Assembly: GCA_001661245.1 (NCBI GenBank)
Contig: KV454011.1
Coordinates: forward strand, 286,108 to 350,107
Reading direction: 5' to 3'
Source of the DNA: Pachysolen tannophilus NRRL Y-2460
Lineage: Eukaryota > Ascomycota > Pichiomycetes > Alaninales > Pachysolenaceae
DNA length: 64,000 nucleotides
Positions within the stretch are counted from its first letter, which is position 1. Each line of letters begins with the position of its first letter. Below, one piece after another: positions 1 to 10,725 of the stretch. A program made the position numbers and the translations under genes. The notes beneath the pieces are model-generated. The model had not been told where the DNA came from, did not search any database, and was given only the letters and a program-made list of their open reading frames with translations.

Positions 1-219
1 AANAAANAAAAAAAAAAAAAAAAAAAGCTATTTGGATTGAGTTTTAGTACTCATCATTTTATCATTTAACTAATATTATTATTATAACTTAATATAAACA
101 ATTTTTTTGTGTTTCAACTGCTTGCTTGATTTTGATTTGTTTTTTTTTTTTTATTTATTTTTTTGTTTTTTCTTTATTTTTACTTTTTCATTTGATTCGC
201 TTTTTGCAACAATCATCAG

Positions 220-2619
220 ATGGATTCAAATGCATTAGGTTTCGAAAACCAATACATAACGCCAGTTCAACAAAGTCATTATGCTGAAGAAAGTTCGAGT
301 ATTCTAACAACAACTGCAGATACAGTGGTTTCAGATTCTAATACATCTGAAGATCAAGAAGAAGAAAGCAAAGTGGTAGGACCTGATAATGATAAAAATA
401 TTGAAAATCAAACTGAAAGCTTAGATCCTCCTCCTCCTTCCTCTCCGGAAGAGGAAGAGGTAGAAGAAGAAGTAGAAGAAGAAGAAGAAGATGATGATGA
501 AGATGAAGAAGAAGAGGAAGAAGAAGAAGAAGTAAGTATAGGCACAACGATGTATCCTCAAGCTTACATATATGCTCCACCACCTCCACGGCCATTACAT
601 TCGGTTTCACCTCTTAATGAACCAGTATACCCAGTTACAATATATAATTTACCACAGGATACAAATTCTAGAAAATTAAGAGAATTGATTGTTCCGATAA
701 TTGGAGGTGAATATTATAGATCTTCAATTTCCAAGATCCAATTCTTGAAGCATGAGAAAAATAACAACATCAATAACGATATAAGTAGAACAGCAATTGT
801 TCACATTATCGGATATGAGGTGGCCGTTCGATGCTATAACGCTTTGAATGGATTTTCTCACATGGGTAGAATCTTAAGTTCAAGTATTTCACAACCACCA
901 CCACAAGCACATCCGCCAATATATTACCCGATGGCTCCTGGAAGTTCTCCGATAAATCGATCATTATCGGGTTCAAACTCAGCGATTGCCTCCTCATATG
1001 CGGGTTCACCTCCATATCAACCAATTCCAATCTTATCACCTCCGATACTGCTGCCACCTTCTCAGCTCCCGCAAACACTGCTGTCAATTCATGATCCTCA
1101 GAATTTGCATATGAGGCTGCAGCCAATGTTGCTGCAACCAACATCTGCAGGTGTTCCAGCAGGTGCATCAACAACTCCCGTTGCTCCTCTTCCTCCTGCT
1201 ACTGCCCCTGCTGCTGTTCCAGAGCCACCATTCACACCAGCGCCAGTAGACTACTATAATAGGGCAGCAACTGCAGCTGCATATTCAAATCCATATGCAT
1301 CTTTCCAATATTTTCCGACTTTTAATCGATTCCCGTTTCCAGTTCAAGGTCAGTATATGCCAACTCAATCACCTCCTAGAAAAATTTCTCCTGTCAATAG
1401 TGATTTGATGATGAGTTCTCAACAACAACAACAGCAACAGCAACAGCAACAACAACAACAATTTCCTTATCAAAGACAGCATAATCGGAGTATGTCATCG
1501 TCTGCATCAAATCTTAGTCTTCCACCTCCATTACCATTTATTGCTTCACCTCAACAAATTCCGCAATCAGCACTTTATACAGGAAGTCCCCCAATACCAC
1601 AACAAATTCCTCTGATACCACCACTGCCTCCTTCAGGCTATTATGGATATCCGCTGGGTCCAATTGCACCAAATATGTATCAGCCAATGTTACCAGCAAC
1701 TGTGAGTCCTTACAGAAAAAGCCATTCTAGATCAAGGTCGTTACCAGTAAACTCATACCAAAACTATCCATGGTTAAAGACACCCTTTCAACATCAACAG
1801 CAACATCAACAGCAGCTGCAGCTGCAATTGCATTTGCAGCAGCAAATGCAAAAGCAACAACAACAACAGCAGCAGCAACAGCAGCAACAACAACAACAAC
1901 CGCAGCATCATCAACATCAGCAGTCTCAACAACAACAACAACAACAGCACCGTTTCTTCTATTCCCAGCACAGGAAGAACAATAATGGGAATAACAGCAT
2001 TAACAATAAATATTCAACAATTTTAGACGTCAGTGAAGAAGAAGAAGATGATAACGATTATGATAATATTGACGTTCCTTTTGAGGAGAAACCACATACA
2101 GATTTTTCAGATCGTGAAAATATTGATCGCTGTAGACTCTTCATCGGTAATATACCTTTTTCTGCTCATTGGCAAGAATTAAGAGAGTTTTTGATATCCC
2201 AGATTGCTGGAATCATACGAGTTGAGATTCCAACCCAATTGAATGGTATTAGTAAAGGATTTGCTATAGTAACTTTCAACAACCCGGATGATGCATTAAA
2301 CTGCATAGAAATTTTTGATGGTAAAAATTTTCAAGGTAGGCCATTAACAGTTAGATATGATCGACATTTGAAATTTATCAGAAAATATAACGATTTGAAT
2401 GCATTGATAAAATCAAACGGTGGCAAACTTCCACCTAAAGTTTTGTCAAAAATCGATGAAAATACTGTTTACAGCAACAGCGATCAAGATAAGAAATTTA
2501 ATTTAAGTTCGACCAGCCTTAATTCCGCATCAAAGAAGGAAAATAAGTTAAGTGAGGAGGATGAAAAGCAAGAAGAAGAAGTTGCAAGGGAGCTAATGAG
2601 TAGTTTAAAAATAAAATAA
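220..2619 (+). CDS. RRM-domain RNA-binding protein with poly-Q tracts
   Basis: A 799-residue protein with two RNA-recognition folds. The first, at about residues 138-220, has a weak RNP signature (VTIYNLP). The second, at about residues 638-718, is canonical, with RNP2-like RLFIGNIPF and RNP1-like KGFAIVTF. An acidic Glu/Asp run (about 77-105) precedes RRM1. A long Pro/Gln-rich disordered region separates the RRMs, with pure Gln runs at about 401-415 and within 525-577. This layout suggests a cytoplasmic mRNA-binding protein able to condense or join granules (inference). RRM2 broadly resembles Gbp2/Hrb1-type RRMs, but I could not assign an S. cerevisiae orthologue, so no symbol is given. The ATG at 220 is the first in frame. 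CTG codons are unusually frequent in the low-complexity part, so those residues are uncertain if CTG is reassigned. Confidence 0.85.
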   Translation: MDSNALGFENQYITPVQQSHYAEESSSILTTTADTVVSDSNTSEDQEEESKVVGPDNDKNIENQTESLDPPPPSSPEEEEVEEEVEEEEEDDDEDEEEEEEEEEVSIGTTMYPQAYIYAPPPPRPLHSVSPLNEPVYPVTIYNLPQDTNSRKLRELIVPIIGGEYYRSSISKIQFLKHEKNNNINNDISRTAIVHIIGYEVAVRCYNALNGFSHMGRILSSSISQPPPQAHPPIYYPMAPGSSPINRSLSGSNSAIASSYAGSPPYQPIPILSPPILLPPSQLPQTLLSIHDPQNLHMRLQPMLLQPTSAGVPAGASTTPVAPLPPATAPAAVPEPPFTPAPVDYYNRAATAAAYSNPYASFQYFPTFNRFPFPVQGQYMPTQSPPRKISPVNSDLMMSSQQQQQQQQQQQQQQFPYQRQHNRSMSSSASNLSLPPPLPFIASPQQIPQSALYTGSPPIPQQIPLIPPLPPSGYYGYPLGPIAPNMYQPMLPATVSPYRKSHSRSRSLPVNSYQNYPWLKTPFQHQQQHQQQLQLQLHLQQQMQKQQQQQQQQQQQQQQQPQHHQHQQSQQQQQQQHRFFYSQHRKNNNGNNSINNKYSTILDVSEEEEDDNDYDNIDVPFEEKPHTDFSDRENIDRCRLFIGNIPFSAHWQELREFLISQIAGIIRVEIPTQLNGISKGFAIVTFNNPDDALNCIEIFDGKNFQGRPLTVRYDRHLKFIRKYNDLNALIKSNGGKLPPKVLSKIDENTVYSNSDQDKKFNLSSTSLNSASKKENKLSEEDEKQEEEVARELMSSLKIK

Positions 2620-3382
2620 GCATCGATAAGTGATTTTGTTTTTTGAATAAAAAAGAAAAAATTAGAAAATGAATTCGTTTTTCATTATGCATATTGGTCA
2701 TCGTTCGAAAATTGGTTTGTTATGACATTTCGCATATTTACCAGGTTTTCGTTTTTTTTGCTGACATTTAAAAATATCAGAGAATAGTCATTTTTCGTTA
2801 ATAAATAAGGAATTTTTAATAGTGGAGTTCATGTTTTATTGTTAGATCATTGGTTTCGTTCAGATTGTTTTTTTTTTTTTTTAATTTTTTTAATTTTTAA
2901 TTTTTAATCTTTAATTTTTAATTTTTTTATATTTTTATTTTTATTATTATTAATTAACATCTTTAAACGATTTTAATAATGTCTAATCTTGTTTGAATTT
3001 TTTTTTTTTTTTTTTTCTTTTACTTTTACTTTTATTACCTTACCGATAAAAAGATGTTACTTATAGGTCTTTCTTTTTTGTTATTCATATCCGTTTTAAT
3101 AATTTTTCATTTTCCAGTTTGTGGATGATATCATCTAATTGCGTCTTTTTATGTTAATCTTTTAGAAGTGTCATTCTCCATTTTAATATTATATACAATT
3201 ACCGTATCTTTTAATTCAATCTAATATATAGTTAACGAGGTTGAAATATTACTAATAGCTTGAACAAAAAAAAAAATAGTCATTTCACATAAACTACAAG
3301 GTTACTTAATCTATCGTTTTTTTTAAATAAAAATACAAAAACCAAAAAAAATCAAAACACCATTTTAGAAATATTTATTAGC
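2620..3382. other. Intergenic region between convergent genes
   Basis: This 763-base stretch separates the 3' ends of the RRM gene and the mannosyltransferase gene. It is very AT-rich, with T-runs near 2868-2882 and 2999-3016 and short TTTTTAAT-type iterations around 2880-2940. I see no credible ORF, tRNA or repeat family. It probably holds the two 3' UTRs and polyadenylation signals. Confidence 0.6.
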
Positions 3383-5127
3383 TCAATTTTCATTAAGATT
3401 TTCCAGATTTTTATTCGAATTACCTTCATCGTCCTCATCATCTGTAATTTCATTTTCAGTTTCAGTTTTCTTGACATCTTCACCTTTATCATAAAGCGAC
3501 CCCTCTTCGTCATTATCAGGTTTCTTATCTTGCAGGTTTTCTTGCAGTTGTTGTTGCTGACTATTCTCAGCGTTATTGTCATTATTGTCATTATTGTTTT
3601 CCGGATTATTATTCTGCTGTTCATCCTGCAGGGGTTGTTGGTCGGCATTATTGTTTTCTTTAGATTGTTCATCCTGAACTGATTCTTGTTGTTGTTGCTG
3701 TTGTTGTTGTTGTTGTTCTTGCTGCTGTTGAGTTTCTCTATTTTTATCAGACTCTTTAGAATCAGATTCAGGAGGTGCGAAATCGGCAGCTTTGTCATTA
3801 TTAACTTTACTAGATGTGACACCTGGAGGTAATTGTAATTCTTGAGCGCTGAAAAATTTTCTAGCACAGCTATTTTCTGTGAAAAGGGAATCTTTAGTTG
3901 GATTACAATAACAAAAATGTTCTAATCTTGTATTTAAATCTCTAGGACAAGAAACATCATGCAGATTAGAGTATCCAAAATCGTCAAAGATTTTGACTTT
4001 ATTCTTTGGTAATAAAAGTGAAACACCCAAAGAGTGAACGTCTGAATCAGACCATCTTTCATAAAACCATCCACTTTCCTTATCTAAGTAATTGAATAAT
4101 TTCCTATATGCATCACTTCTGAAAAATTCTAAATCTGCGATTTCAAAAGCCGTTGACATTGTACATAAGTTGTAAGATTCACCGCCAGTATCACTAATAA
4201 AATCCAACAAGTTATCCCGAGCTAAAATAGAATTATCTGAATCCACCAAGTCTCTAGTATGATCCCATAAAGTTGAGACAGCAAAATCGCTATCACGCGG
4301 AGCAGTTATGAAACCATAAGTTAACTTATTTTGTTCCATATATTTCAAAAAATCATAATTAACATCACATTGAAACTCTACATCAGGATCAATTTTACAA
4401 TAATACTTGTAGTCAGCCAATACACGCATATCTTGGAAAAATCCTGATTGAAATCTTGCCTTAATTCGAACATATTCTGATTTCCCATTTGGATCTCTAT
4501 GGGTAATAGATTTTCTTCTCAGTTGAGCAGCTCTTTTACGATCAACCCATTCTGGAATTAAAAAATTTTCAGTTGGAATTTTATAAAAAATAGCTTTTCC
4601 TGATACCAATTTTGAAATCATTTGCATCAGCTCTGTTTTTAATGTCTTTTGATAAACAATAACCCAATCATATTTATATTTATGATTGAAACGGGCCTCC
4701 ACAGATTGTATTGAACTCAATAGTCTAGGTAAATCCGTATTTCTCACAATAGAGTAAAAAGTCGCGTTTGCACGTTCATAACCACTTTCAAAAATAGTAT
4801 TCAAAGTTTGATCACCAAGTTGATCTTGAGTCTTTGTAGCAACAGGTGGATTATGAATATCATTACCCCTATTCTCGTCTTTATTATTATTTTGCATCAA
4901 AGGTTTTTCAAAAGAATTATAATATGGATTATCCTTGAAAACCTCTTTCACTATCTCCCAAGTAGACTTCACTGGTGTATCGTGTGTACCATCATCTTTA
5001 TTCTGAATAATTATATTACTCGGAGTATCATCAATATTTTTTTTTTTAAAGAAAATGCTAATATAGATAATAATATAGCCAGCACCAAAATTAATTTCTT
5101 CTTTTTAAAAACAAATATCCTCGACAT
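3383..5127 (-). CDS. KRE2/KTR/MNT1-family alpha-1,2-mannosyltransferase (GT15), frame-broken near its 5' end
   Basis: A type II Golgi enzyme that adds mannose from GDP-mannose to N- or O-linked glycans (family knowledge). The uninterrupted frame below 4972 encodes the GT15 catalytic domain: RFNHKYKYDWV, a metal-site triad written DPD where Kre2 has EPD, then DFISDTGGESYNLC, GWFYERWSDSDVHSLG and FDDFGY. A C-terminal tail of about 120 residues rich in Gln, Asn, Glu and Asp follows the domain, which is atypical. The frame has no ATG upstream of 4972. In the next frame, an ATG at 5127 opens a basic-then-hydrophobic anchor (MSRIFVFKKKKLILVLAILL), as expected for this family. The two frames meet in an 11-base homopolymer at 5037-5047, and one extra base there would join them, so this is probably a sequencing error. 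The paralogue (KRE2, KTR1-7) is unresolved. Confidence 0.85.
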
Positions 5128-5505
5128 CCTATTCTAATATCTCTGGATTCTACACTTCTAACACCTACTAACCTTGGACCCTTGATCTTTCATATAGAAC
5201 AAAAAATAACAAAATATTGAATTGGTGATGATGGTGAACATTTATAAGCCTTTAAAAATGTAAGCATCGCCTCCAAATTGATATGTTGCAAACTACCTCT
5301 TTATCTCAATTCAAAACTGACGATTTGAGTGTTATAAATATTGATTAATTTTATTAGAGAAAGTACCATGAAGAAAGCAAAGGAATGCCCTATAAGTGTA
5401 GATAGATAGGCAAAGAAAGCCAAAAAGCAAAAAATAACAACGTAAAAGTTATATATAAACATTAAAATAAGCAAAGAAAAAAAGCAAAAAAAAAAAAAAA
5501 AAAAG
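5128..5505. other. Intergenic region upstream of the mannosyltransferase gene
   Basis: This 378-base stretch lies between the probable ATG of the mannosyltransferase gene and the stop of the propeller gene, both on the minus strand. An A-run sits at about 5486-5504. A 73-codon minus-strand frame here is Phe-rich homopolymer translation and is not credible. It is presumably the mannosyltransferase promoter. Confidence 0.5.
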
Positions 5506-7741
5506 TCATTCGTCATCTTCATTTATCATCTTATTAATCAACTCCATATTATCATGAAACACAGCAGCTCCATTAGCTTTACCAAAGTCCACTTTTATCA
5601 AATCCTCGGTTTCATCGTAGTTACCCAATATCCAATCATCCAAAGTTTTTTTCATATTATTCGTTCCGTAAAATTCAATTTGTTTCTTCTTGTACAAAAA
5701 TTCATAAGGTAAATTATATTCCAATTCGATCATGTTCAGTAAAGAATCTGTCTGGTCTAAAGAGTTTAACAGCTTGCTCCTTTGCAAAGCACCGTATTTA
5801 GATGGGCATACCTCAGTACTAATATCTGATAATAGATTGTGAAAGGCTGGTTTCTTAATAGTAGGGTTCCCCAGCTTACCATGATCATTAAGTTTGTTAC
5901 TTTCATCTTTCGGAAGTAAATACCGTGGAAGTAGTGTTAAAGGAACGGGAGAAGTTGGTAATTCGTACTTGCAATGAATTAAACCTTCCATCAACGAGAT
6001 TACTTTCAAATTATTCTTGTTATCTATAGCAAATAAGCATGACTTTGTTAATTTTTCTTTTAAATCTTGTATATTTTTTAAAAATTCTGATCTACTATCA
6101 TCTAGAACAGAAGAAGGTGAAGAAGCATTCAATTGGGCAACTTCATAACCAGTAGTAATTTTTTTCAATCCACAATTAGATAAAACCCAGCTTCCATCTC
6201 TACTGTTACCAATATCACTGTCCAATCCTTCAAAATCTGTTTTAAACAAATGTAAGCTGCCTGATAATCTACTAATTACACCAACAGCTTTATTTTTTTC
6301 ACACCAAAAAACTTGATCAACTATTCCTGGCGTATTCCCACGTTTAAATTTGTCAACAAGTACAATTTGCTTGTTGAATTTAGTATAATTCCAAATAAAT
6401 ATATCGTCCCCCCTCAAAGTAGTTGTAGACAATAACAAGTCGTAAGGAGATAATGAAACGTGAGAACAACCACCTGGAGGTGAAAACACAAATAGAGGTT
6501 TTCCAATTTCCAAAGAAACCAAAATCAAAAATTGTCTTGATGATGTACCATTTAATGGGTTTAAAATTCTTGTTATTGTCTCTTTCAAATTTGTTGATGA
6601 TGTTGCATATAATTTGCCATCATTTTGCTGCAGCAGATGAATTTGTTGTTGTTGTGAAGTATTTAGATACTGTTTCAATCTTGATTGAGAAACTTCAGTG
6701 AATTTGAAAACACCATCAATTGCAGTACTGGACAAGTTTTTCAATAATCTATTTAATAAAGGTCCTGGTTTAGGTAAATTCAACGGCGTGATTTTCAAAT
6801 GTTCCGGAATCCCATTATGGATACGATTATCTGCATTATTTTCTTCTTTATGACCTAGATAATCATTTGAGATAATTTGCTGATAATTCCCATCAATTGT
6901 GCTTGGACTATATACTAACCAATTTTCTTGAACATCATATACTGGATTGTTGTTTATAACTTTACAATTCAATTCTAAATGTGTTAATGGTGAATAATCC
7001 TTCAAGTTGAAAATGGATAATGAACCTTCTGATGTGGAAATGACAAAATAATCTTCCAATACTTTACAGGTGTAAGGCCCAGAACCAATAGTTGAAGGTA
7101 ATAAAGACAAATTACGTTTGGTCAGGGGTTTATTTTGTGTAAAATCTATTATCTGGAAATAATCTTCGTTTTTTTTCACATACCCAACCAAGGAAGTATA
7201 ATTACTCCTTTTTCTATTTGCCTTCAATAGACAAAGAGTTGAAACTATCCCATCAATGCCATTCACAGAAGCAACTAAATATAATGTACCGCCGGAATCA
7301 GTTAAACGGGTTGTATCATCAAGAGGAGAAGGAAACCAATCCCAAATCTCCACGTTATTTCCATAACTTATAATGACTTCTCCATTAGGACCAAACTCGA
7401 TCACGGTATTAGGTGTCACTGAAGATAAAGCTGAAGCGCTAGAGTTTGGCGGAGACATCCCATAGCTATTACCGCCATTGTTCAGTGATTGACCCGTTGC
7501 AGTTGTTGCGGTTGTTGTTGTCGTCGTCATCTTAGAAGTAGCAGCAAAAGCCGAATTCGACGCCGTAGTCTTGACTTTAGACCATATATTATTTGAAACC
7601 CTAGAGGCCTTTATGGGGGCTATTGGACTATTTATAAAAAATTATAATGGTTAGTAATCCAAATAACCACAATTCACTGATTAAAATTCATAAATATACT
7701 CACGTCTTGATAATTCTGGTACGGTCATATCCAGAGGGCAT
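5506..7741 (-). CDS. WD40/BCAS3-like beta-propeller protein, spliced
   Basis: Two exons, 7741-7704 and 7627-5506, give a 719-residue protein. The spliced length is exactly divisible by three, and the short first exon encodes MPSGYDRTRIIK. Without the intron, the longest frame would begin at a Thr-rich ATG at 7530 and lose 45 residues. Propeller-like blades are visible, such as VEIWDWFPSP near the N-terminus, YFVISTSEGSLSIFNL and HVSLSPYDLLLSTTTLRGDD followed by IFIWNY. The HVSLSPY...L segment recalls the BCAS3/PROPPIN-type propellers linked to autophagy and phosphoinositide membranes (family-level inference only). I did not recognise a specific S. cerevisiae orthologue. The C-terminal 150 residues look helical and not propeller-like. 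Confidence 0.75.
7628..7703 (-). other. Intron in the propeller gene
   Basis: A 76-base intron. It has a less common 5' site (GTGAGT), a perfect TACTAAC branch point at 7650-7656 (minus strand) and a 3' TAG at 7630-7628. Removing it joins AC|TCC in frame and restores an open frame back to the ATG at 7741. Confidence 0.85.
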
Positions 7742-8125
7742 AATAAATACGTAAAATAACAATAATAATAAATTAAAAATACTTCAATTAAATAGCGCTT
7801 CAATATTAAAAAAGCCTAATAACCGAACGATCAACTAATTAAACCTATTACTCACTCAATCAATTAATGTCTATTACTTGTCCTATTAAATTATACAAGA
7901 ATAAATATAAATTAAATTATCTATAGAAATTAAGTTATCTTTAAAAGATAACGCAAACAAAAACACCATCTCAAAACAGCCCCAGTTCTCAAAATCATCG
8001 TTTTAGATTTAGAACGATTTGGAGCAATTGGTGAACAATTGGTGAACAATCGGCGAGCGAAGAGCGACGAGAAGCAATCCAAGAGTATCCACGAGTATCC
8101 ACTAGTGGCCAAAGTGGGAGTGTGT
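7742..8125. other. Intergenic region, propeller gene promoter and NOP14 3' side
   Basis: This 384-base stretch separates two minus-strand genes. The part next to the propeller gene is very AT-rich. The NOP14-proximal part (about 7960-8110) is less AT-rich, with short direct repeats such as ATTGGTGAACAA (two copies near 8019-8050) and CCACGAGTATCCA. No credible ORF or RNA gene was seen. Confidence 0.5.
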
Positions 8126-10648
8126 CTAACGCTTATTTTTGCGTAACTTCTTTTCTCTTTCGTAGTCATTCTTCTCAGCACCTTCGATGGTAGAGATGGA
8201 ATTAACAATACGTGCCATTCTAGCGTGATAATCTTTGTATTCTTGTTTCTTTTCTTTAATTTGTTGTCTTGCTTCGAATTTGTTATCTTTCCGGATTTCT
8301 TTCAATGCCAATTTTCTTTCCTTCTTGACGCTAGCCTTCAATTTACCAATCTCTTGTCTTGTCAAATCTGGATCATATGATTTTTTATCAGGATTGAAGT
8401 TTTCTTCGAATTTAGGTGCAAATGTAGCAATGGCCACTGGCTTGTGGTCTTGGAGTTGTAATGGTTTATGGAGGTTATTGGCATGTAGTTTAACCAATTT
8501 TTCCAATAATTCAGGAATGGTAGTATATTGGGCTTGGTACTTGACTAAATGTCTCAATACGGCAATAAATGGTGTTGTGATTTCTATGAATGCAGATTGT
8601 TCTTTCCATATCGATATAAAATTTCCCAATATATCTAGCGCCTTGACTAACAAAGCTGATTTTATCTCCAAATTCTTCAAATTTTCATGATCTAAATTGA
8701 TATCTGATATTTTTAAATTATATGTACCAGTTATTTTGTCATTTTTATTTAAATTTAAACCATTTTTAGCGTAATGTTTAGTAGAAAATACTGTTGATAA
8801 TTTTTCCAGATTTAACTTGTTCACCTCAGGCACAAGAGTTAAAAATGCTTCTTCCAAAAAATAAGCAATTTCAGGAACATATCTTTTAGAAATTCTTTGA
8901 TATTTCAACATTAAATCCGAAATAAATAAACCACTAATTAGATTTTTCAAATTTTTATTCGGCTTCAAAGATTCCAATGATTGTCCCATTAATATTAACG
9001 TTGGCGTAACAACTAAATGATACAAATCTGAAGTAGAATAAAGCATACCGACAATAGAGTAAAAAATTAAATCAGAAACTTCTGGATAATTTTGATTTTC
9101 ATTTATTCTCTCTTGAATTTCTACTATTTTCATTCTAAAAGTTTCACATAAAGATTCATTGTATTTTTCAGCCATCATTTTTAATTGATGTATTAATTTT
9201 TCTTCAACATCGATGAATTCTTGTTTATTTTCATGATCCCCATTTGATAAATGCAAAATATGATTTAATAAAATTGAAGAAAAAACTGCCAATTTTTCTT
9301 TATTTCCAGCAGCAAGTCTTGGCTGATAAGTATTTAAGATTTTAGAAACCACTTCAGGAGTCTCACAAAACTCATATTTTGATAACAAGTCCAAGAATTC
9401 TTTATGTGTTTCAGGACATTTAACAACATTTAAAGAAGTTGTACTTTTAATAATTTTATTACCAATTTTGATAACATTTGGTGTTGGTTCACTTATAGAA
9501 TTCTCCTTTCCTGTTTCAGTTTCAACTTCATCTTCATCTTCATCTTCGCTTTCCTTGATAGTGAAACCATCTTCTTCATTCTCAGATGCATTTCCCCAGA
9601 AATCATCGTCTAAATCATCAGCACCAACTGCATCTTTATCTTTCTGCTCTTCAATATCTAATCCTTCCATTCTACGTAATCTATCCTGTTCTAATTTCTT
9701 TAATTTTTCCAGTCTTTCTTTCTCTAACTCTTCATCAGTTTTTGATCTATCACTCGGTACAGCTCTTCTATCTAATGCCAATTCTCTTAATTTGGTATCG
9801 TACAGTATATCTTGTTCAGATTTTTTATCAAAAAACTGTTTTTTGTTTTGAACAGCAGCTTCTTGTAAAGAACTCATAACATCTTCAAAATTATCATCCA
9901 AATCCAATATTTCATTTTCAGTTTGTTGTTGTTGTAATTGCCTTTGATGCTTATAAAATTTTGATTTGGCAATAACTTCTTTCATAACTTCAGCTTTTGT
10001 CTTCTTTCTTTGCACCGGTACTTCATCTTCCCCTTCATCTTCGTCTTCAACCTGATAAGATCTTTTTCTATTACTTGAAATCAGTTCAGGTAATCCTAAA
10101 TCTCCTTGATCAAAGTCGTCCTGCAAAGATAACGATTTCCCATAATGGGTTAATACATTGTTATCATCATCACCACCATCATAATAATTATTATTATCAT
10201 CATCATCATCTTCTAAATTAAACAAACTCCGCTTAGAACTTTGTAATTGTCTTTCCCTAGTGAAACGCTCTAACATTTTATCTTCAGGATTCAAATTTGG
10301 ATTATTTTCACCAAATCTACGATCGACAACTCCTCCAACTTTATTCTTCAATTTCTTATTAGCCTCATACGCATTCTTCCTCTGCTCTTCCCCAATCTGT
10401 TTAGAGATCCCAGGCCTCCCAACAACAACTTTAGATTTCCTTGCTTCATTAATATCTCTTTTATTCCTATTCATTTTTACTTCAAACGGATTAAACTCTT
10501 CTCTTATTGCATTTATAACCAGCTTCCTATCATCTCTTCTAGTCTCTGAAGGTGCATTCTTTTTCCCCTTTCTTTTAACATTCGTCTGTCCAGTAAGTCC
10601 AGCTGCCTTCAAGGACTCCTTGAGCTTCTTCAACTGAGATCCAGCCAT
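8126..10648 (-). CDS. NOP14: Nop14, SSU processome subunit
   Basis: An essential nucleolar protein of the small-subunit processome, needed for 18S rRNA maturation and 40S export, working with Noc4 and Emg1 (established for the family). At 840 residues it is close to the yeast length of about 810. Diagnostic features are the N-terminus MAGSQLKKLKESLKAAGL, the conserved REEFNPFEVKMNR block, and a Lys-rich C-terminus (RQEIGKLKASVKKERKLALK ending KLRKNKR) with nuclear-localisation character. Acidic Asp/Glu runs lie at about residues 140-165 and 345-385. The ATG at 10648 gives the expected N-terminus. It is divergent from CEM1. In S. cerevisiae, NOP14 (YDL148C) neighbours ATG9 (YDL149W); here ATG9 lies 3 kb beyond, separated by CEM1 and DFG10, so the neighbourhood is partly conserved. 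Confidence 0.96.
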   Translation of the reverse strand: MAGSQLKKLKESLKAAGLTGQTNVKRKGKKNAPSETRRDDRKLVINAIREEFNPFEVKMNRNKRDINEARKSKVVVGRPGISKQIGEEQRKNAYEANKKLKNKVGGVVDRRFGENNPNLNPEDKMLERFTRERQLQSSKRSLFNLEDDDDDNNNYYDGGDDDNNVLTHYGKSLSLQDDFDQGDLGLPELISSNRKRSYQVEDEDEGEDEVPVQRKKTKAEVMKEVIAKSKFYKHQRQLQQQQTENEILDLDDNFEDVMSSLQEAAVQNKKQFFDKKSEQDILYDTKLRELALDRRAVPSDRSKTDEELEKERLEKLKKLEQDRLRRMEGLDIEEQKDKDAVGADDLDDDFWGNASENEEDGFTIKESEDEDEDEVETETGKENSISEPTPNVIKIGNKIIKSTTSLNVVKCPETHKEFLDLLSKYEFCETPEVVSKILNTYQPRLAAGNKEKLAVFSSILLNHILHLSNGDHENKQEFIDVEEKLIHQLKMMAEKYNESLCETFRMKIVEIQERINENQNYPEVSDLIFYSIVGMLYSTSDLYHLVVTPTLILMGQSLESLKPNKNLKNLISGLFISDLMLKYQRISKRYVPEIAYFLEEAFLTLVPEVNKLNLEKLSTVFSTKHYAKNGLNLNKNDKITGTYNLKISDINLDHENLKNLEIKSALLVKALDILGNFISIWKEQSAFIEITTPFIAVLRHLVKYQAQYTTIPELLEKLVKLHANNLHKPLQLQDHKPVAIATFAPKFEENFNPDKKSYDPDLTRQEIGKLKASVKKERKLALKEIRKDNKFEARQQIKEKKQEYKDYHARMARIVNSISTIEGAEKNDYEREKKLRKNKR

Positions 10649-10710
10649 CTTTCAACACTTGCTAATTCACAAACTTTTATAATCATCTAAACAGTATTCG
10701 TTTTATATTT

Positions 10711-10725
10711 TGAAAATTTTTTTTT
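10711..10725 (+). promoter_or_regulatory. RRPE-like element between NOP14 and CEM1
   Basis: TGAAAATTTTT lies about 65 bases upstream of the NOP14 ATG and resembles the rRNA-processing element (TGAAAAATTT) typical of ribosome-biogenesis promoters. No PAC element (GATGAG) was seen nearby. In such an AT-rich region this could be chance. Confidence 0.3.

Noticed and set aside
1770-1985. Ala/Thr-rich and Leu-rich ORFs overlapping the poly-Q region on both strands
   Set aside because: They are out-of-frame readings of CAA/CAG repeats inside the RRM gene.
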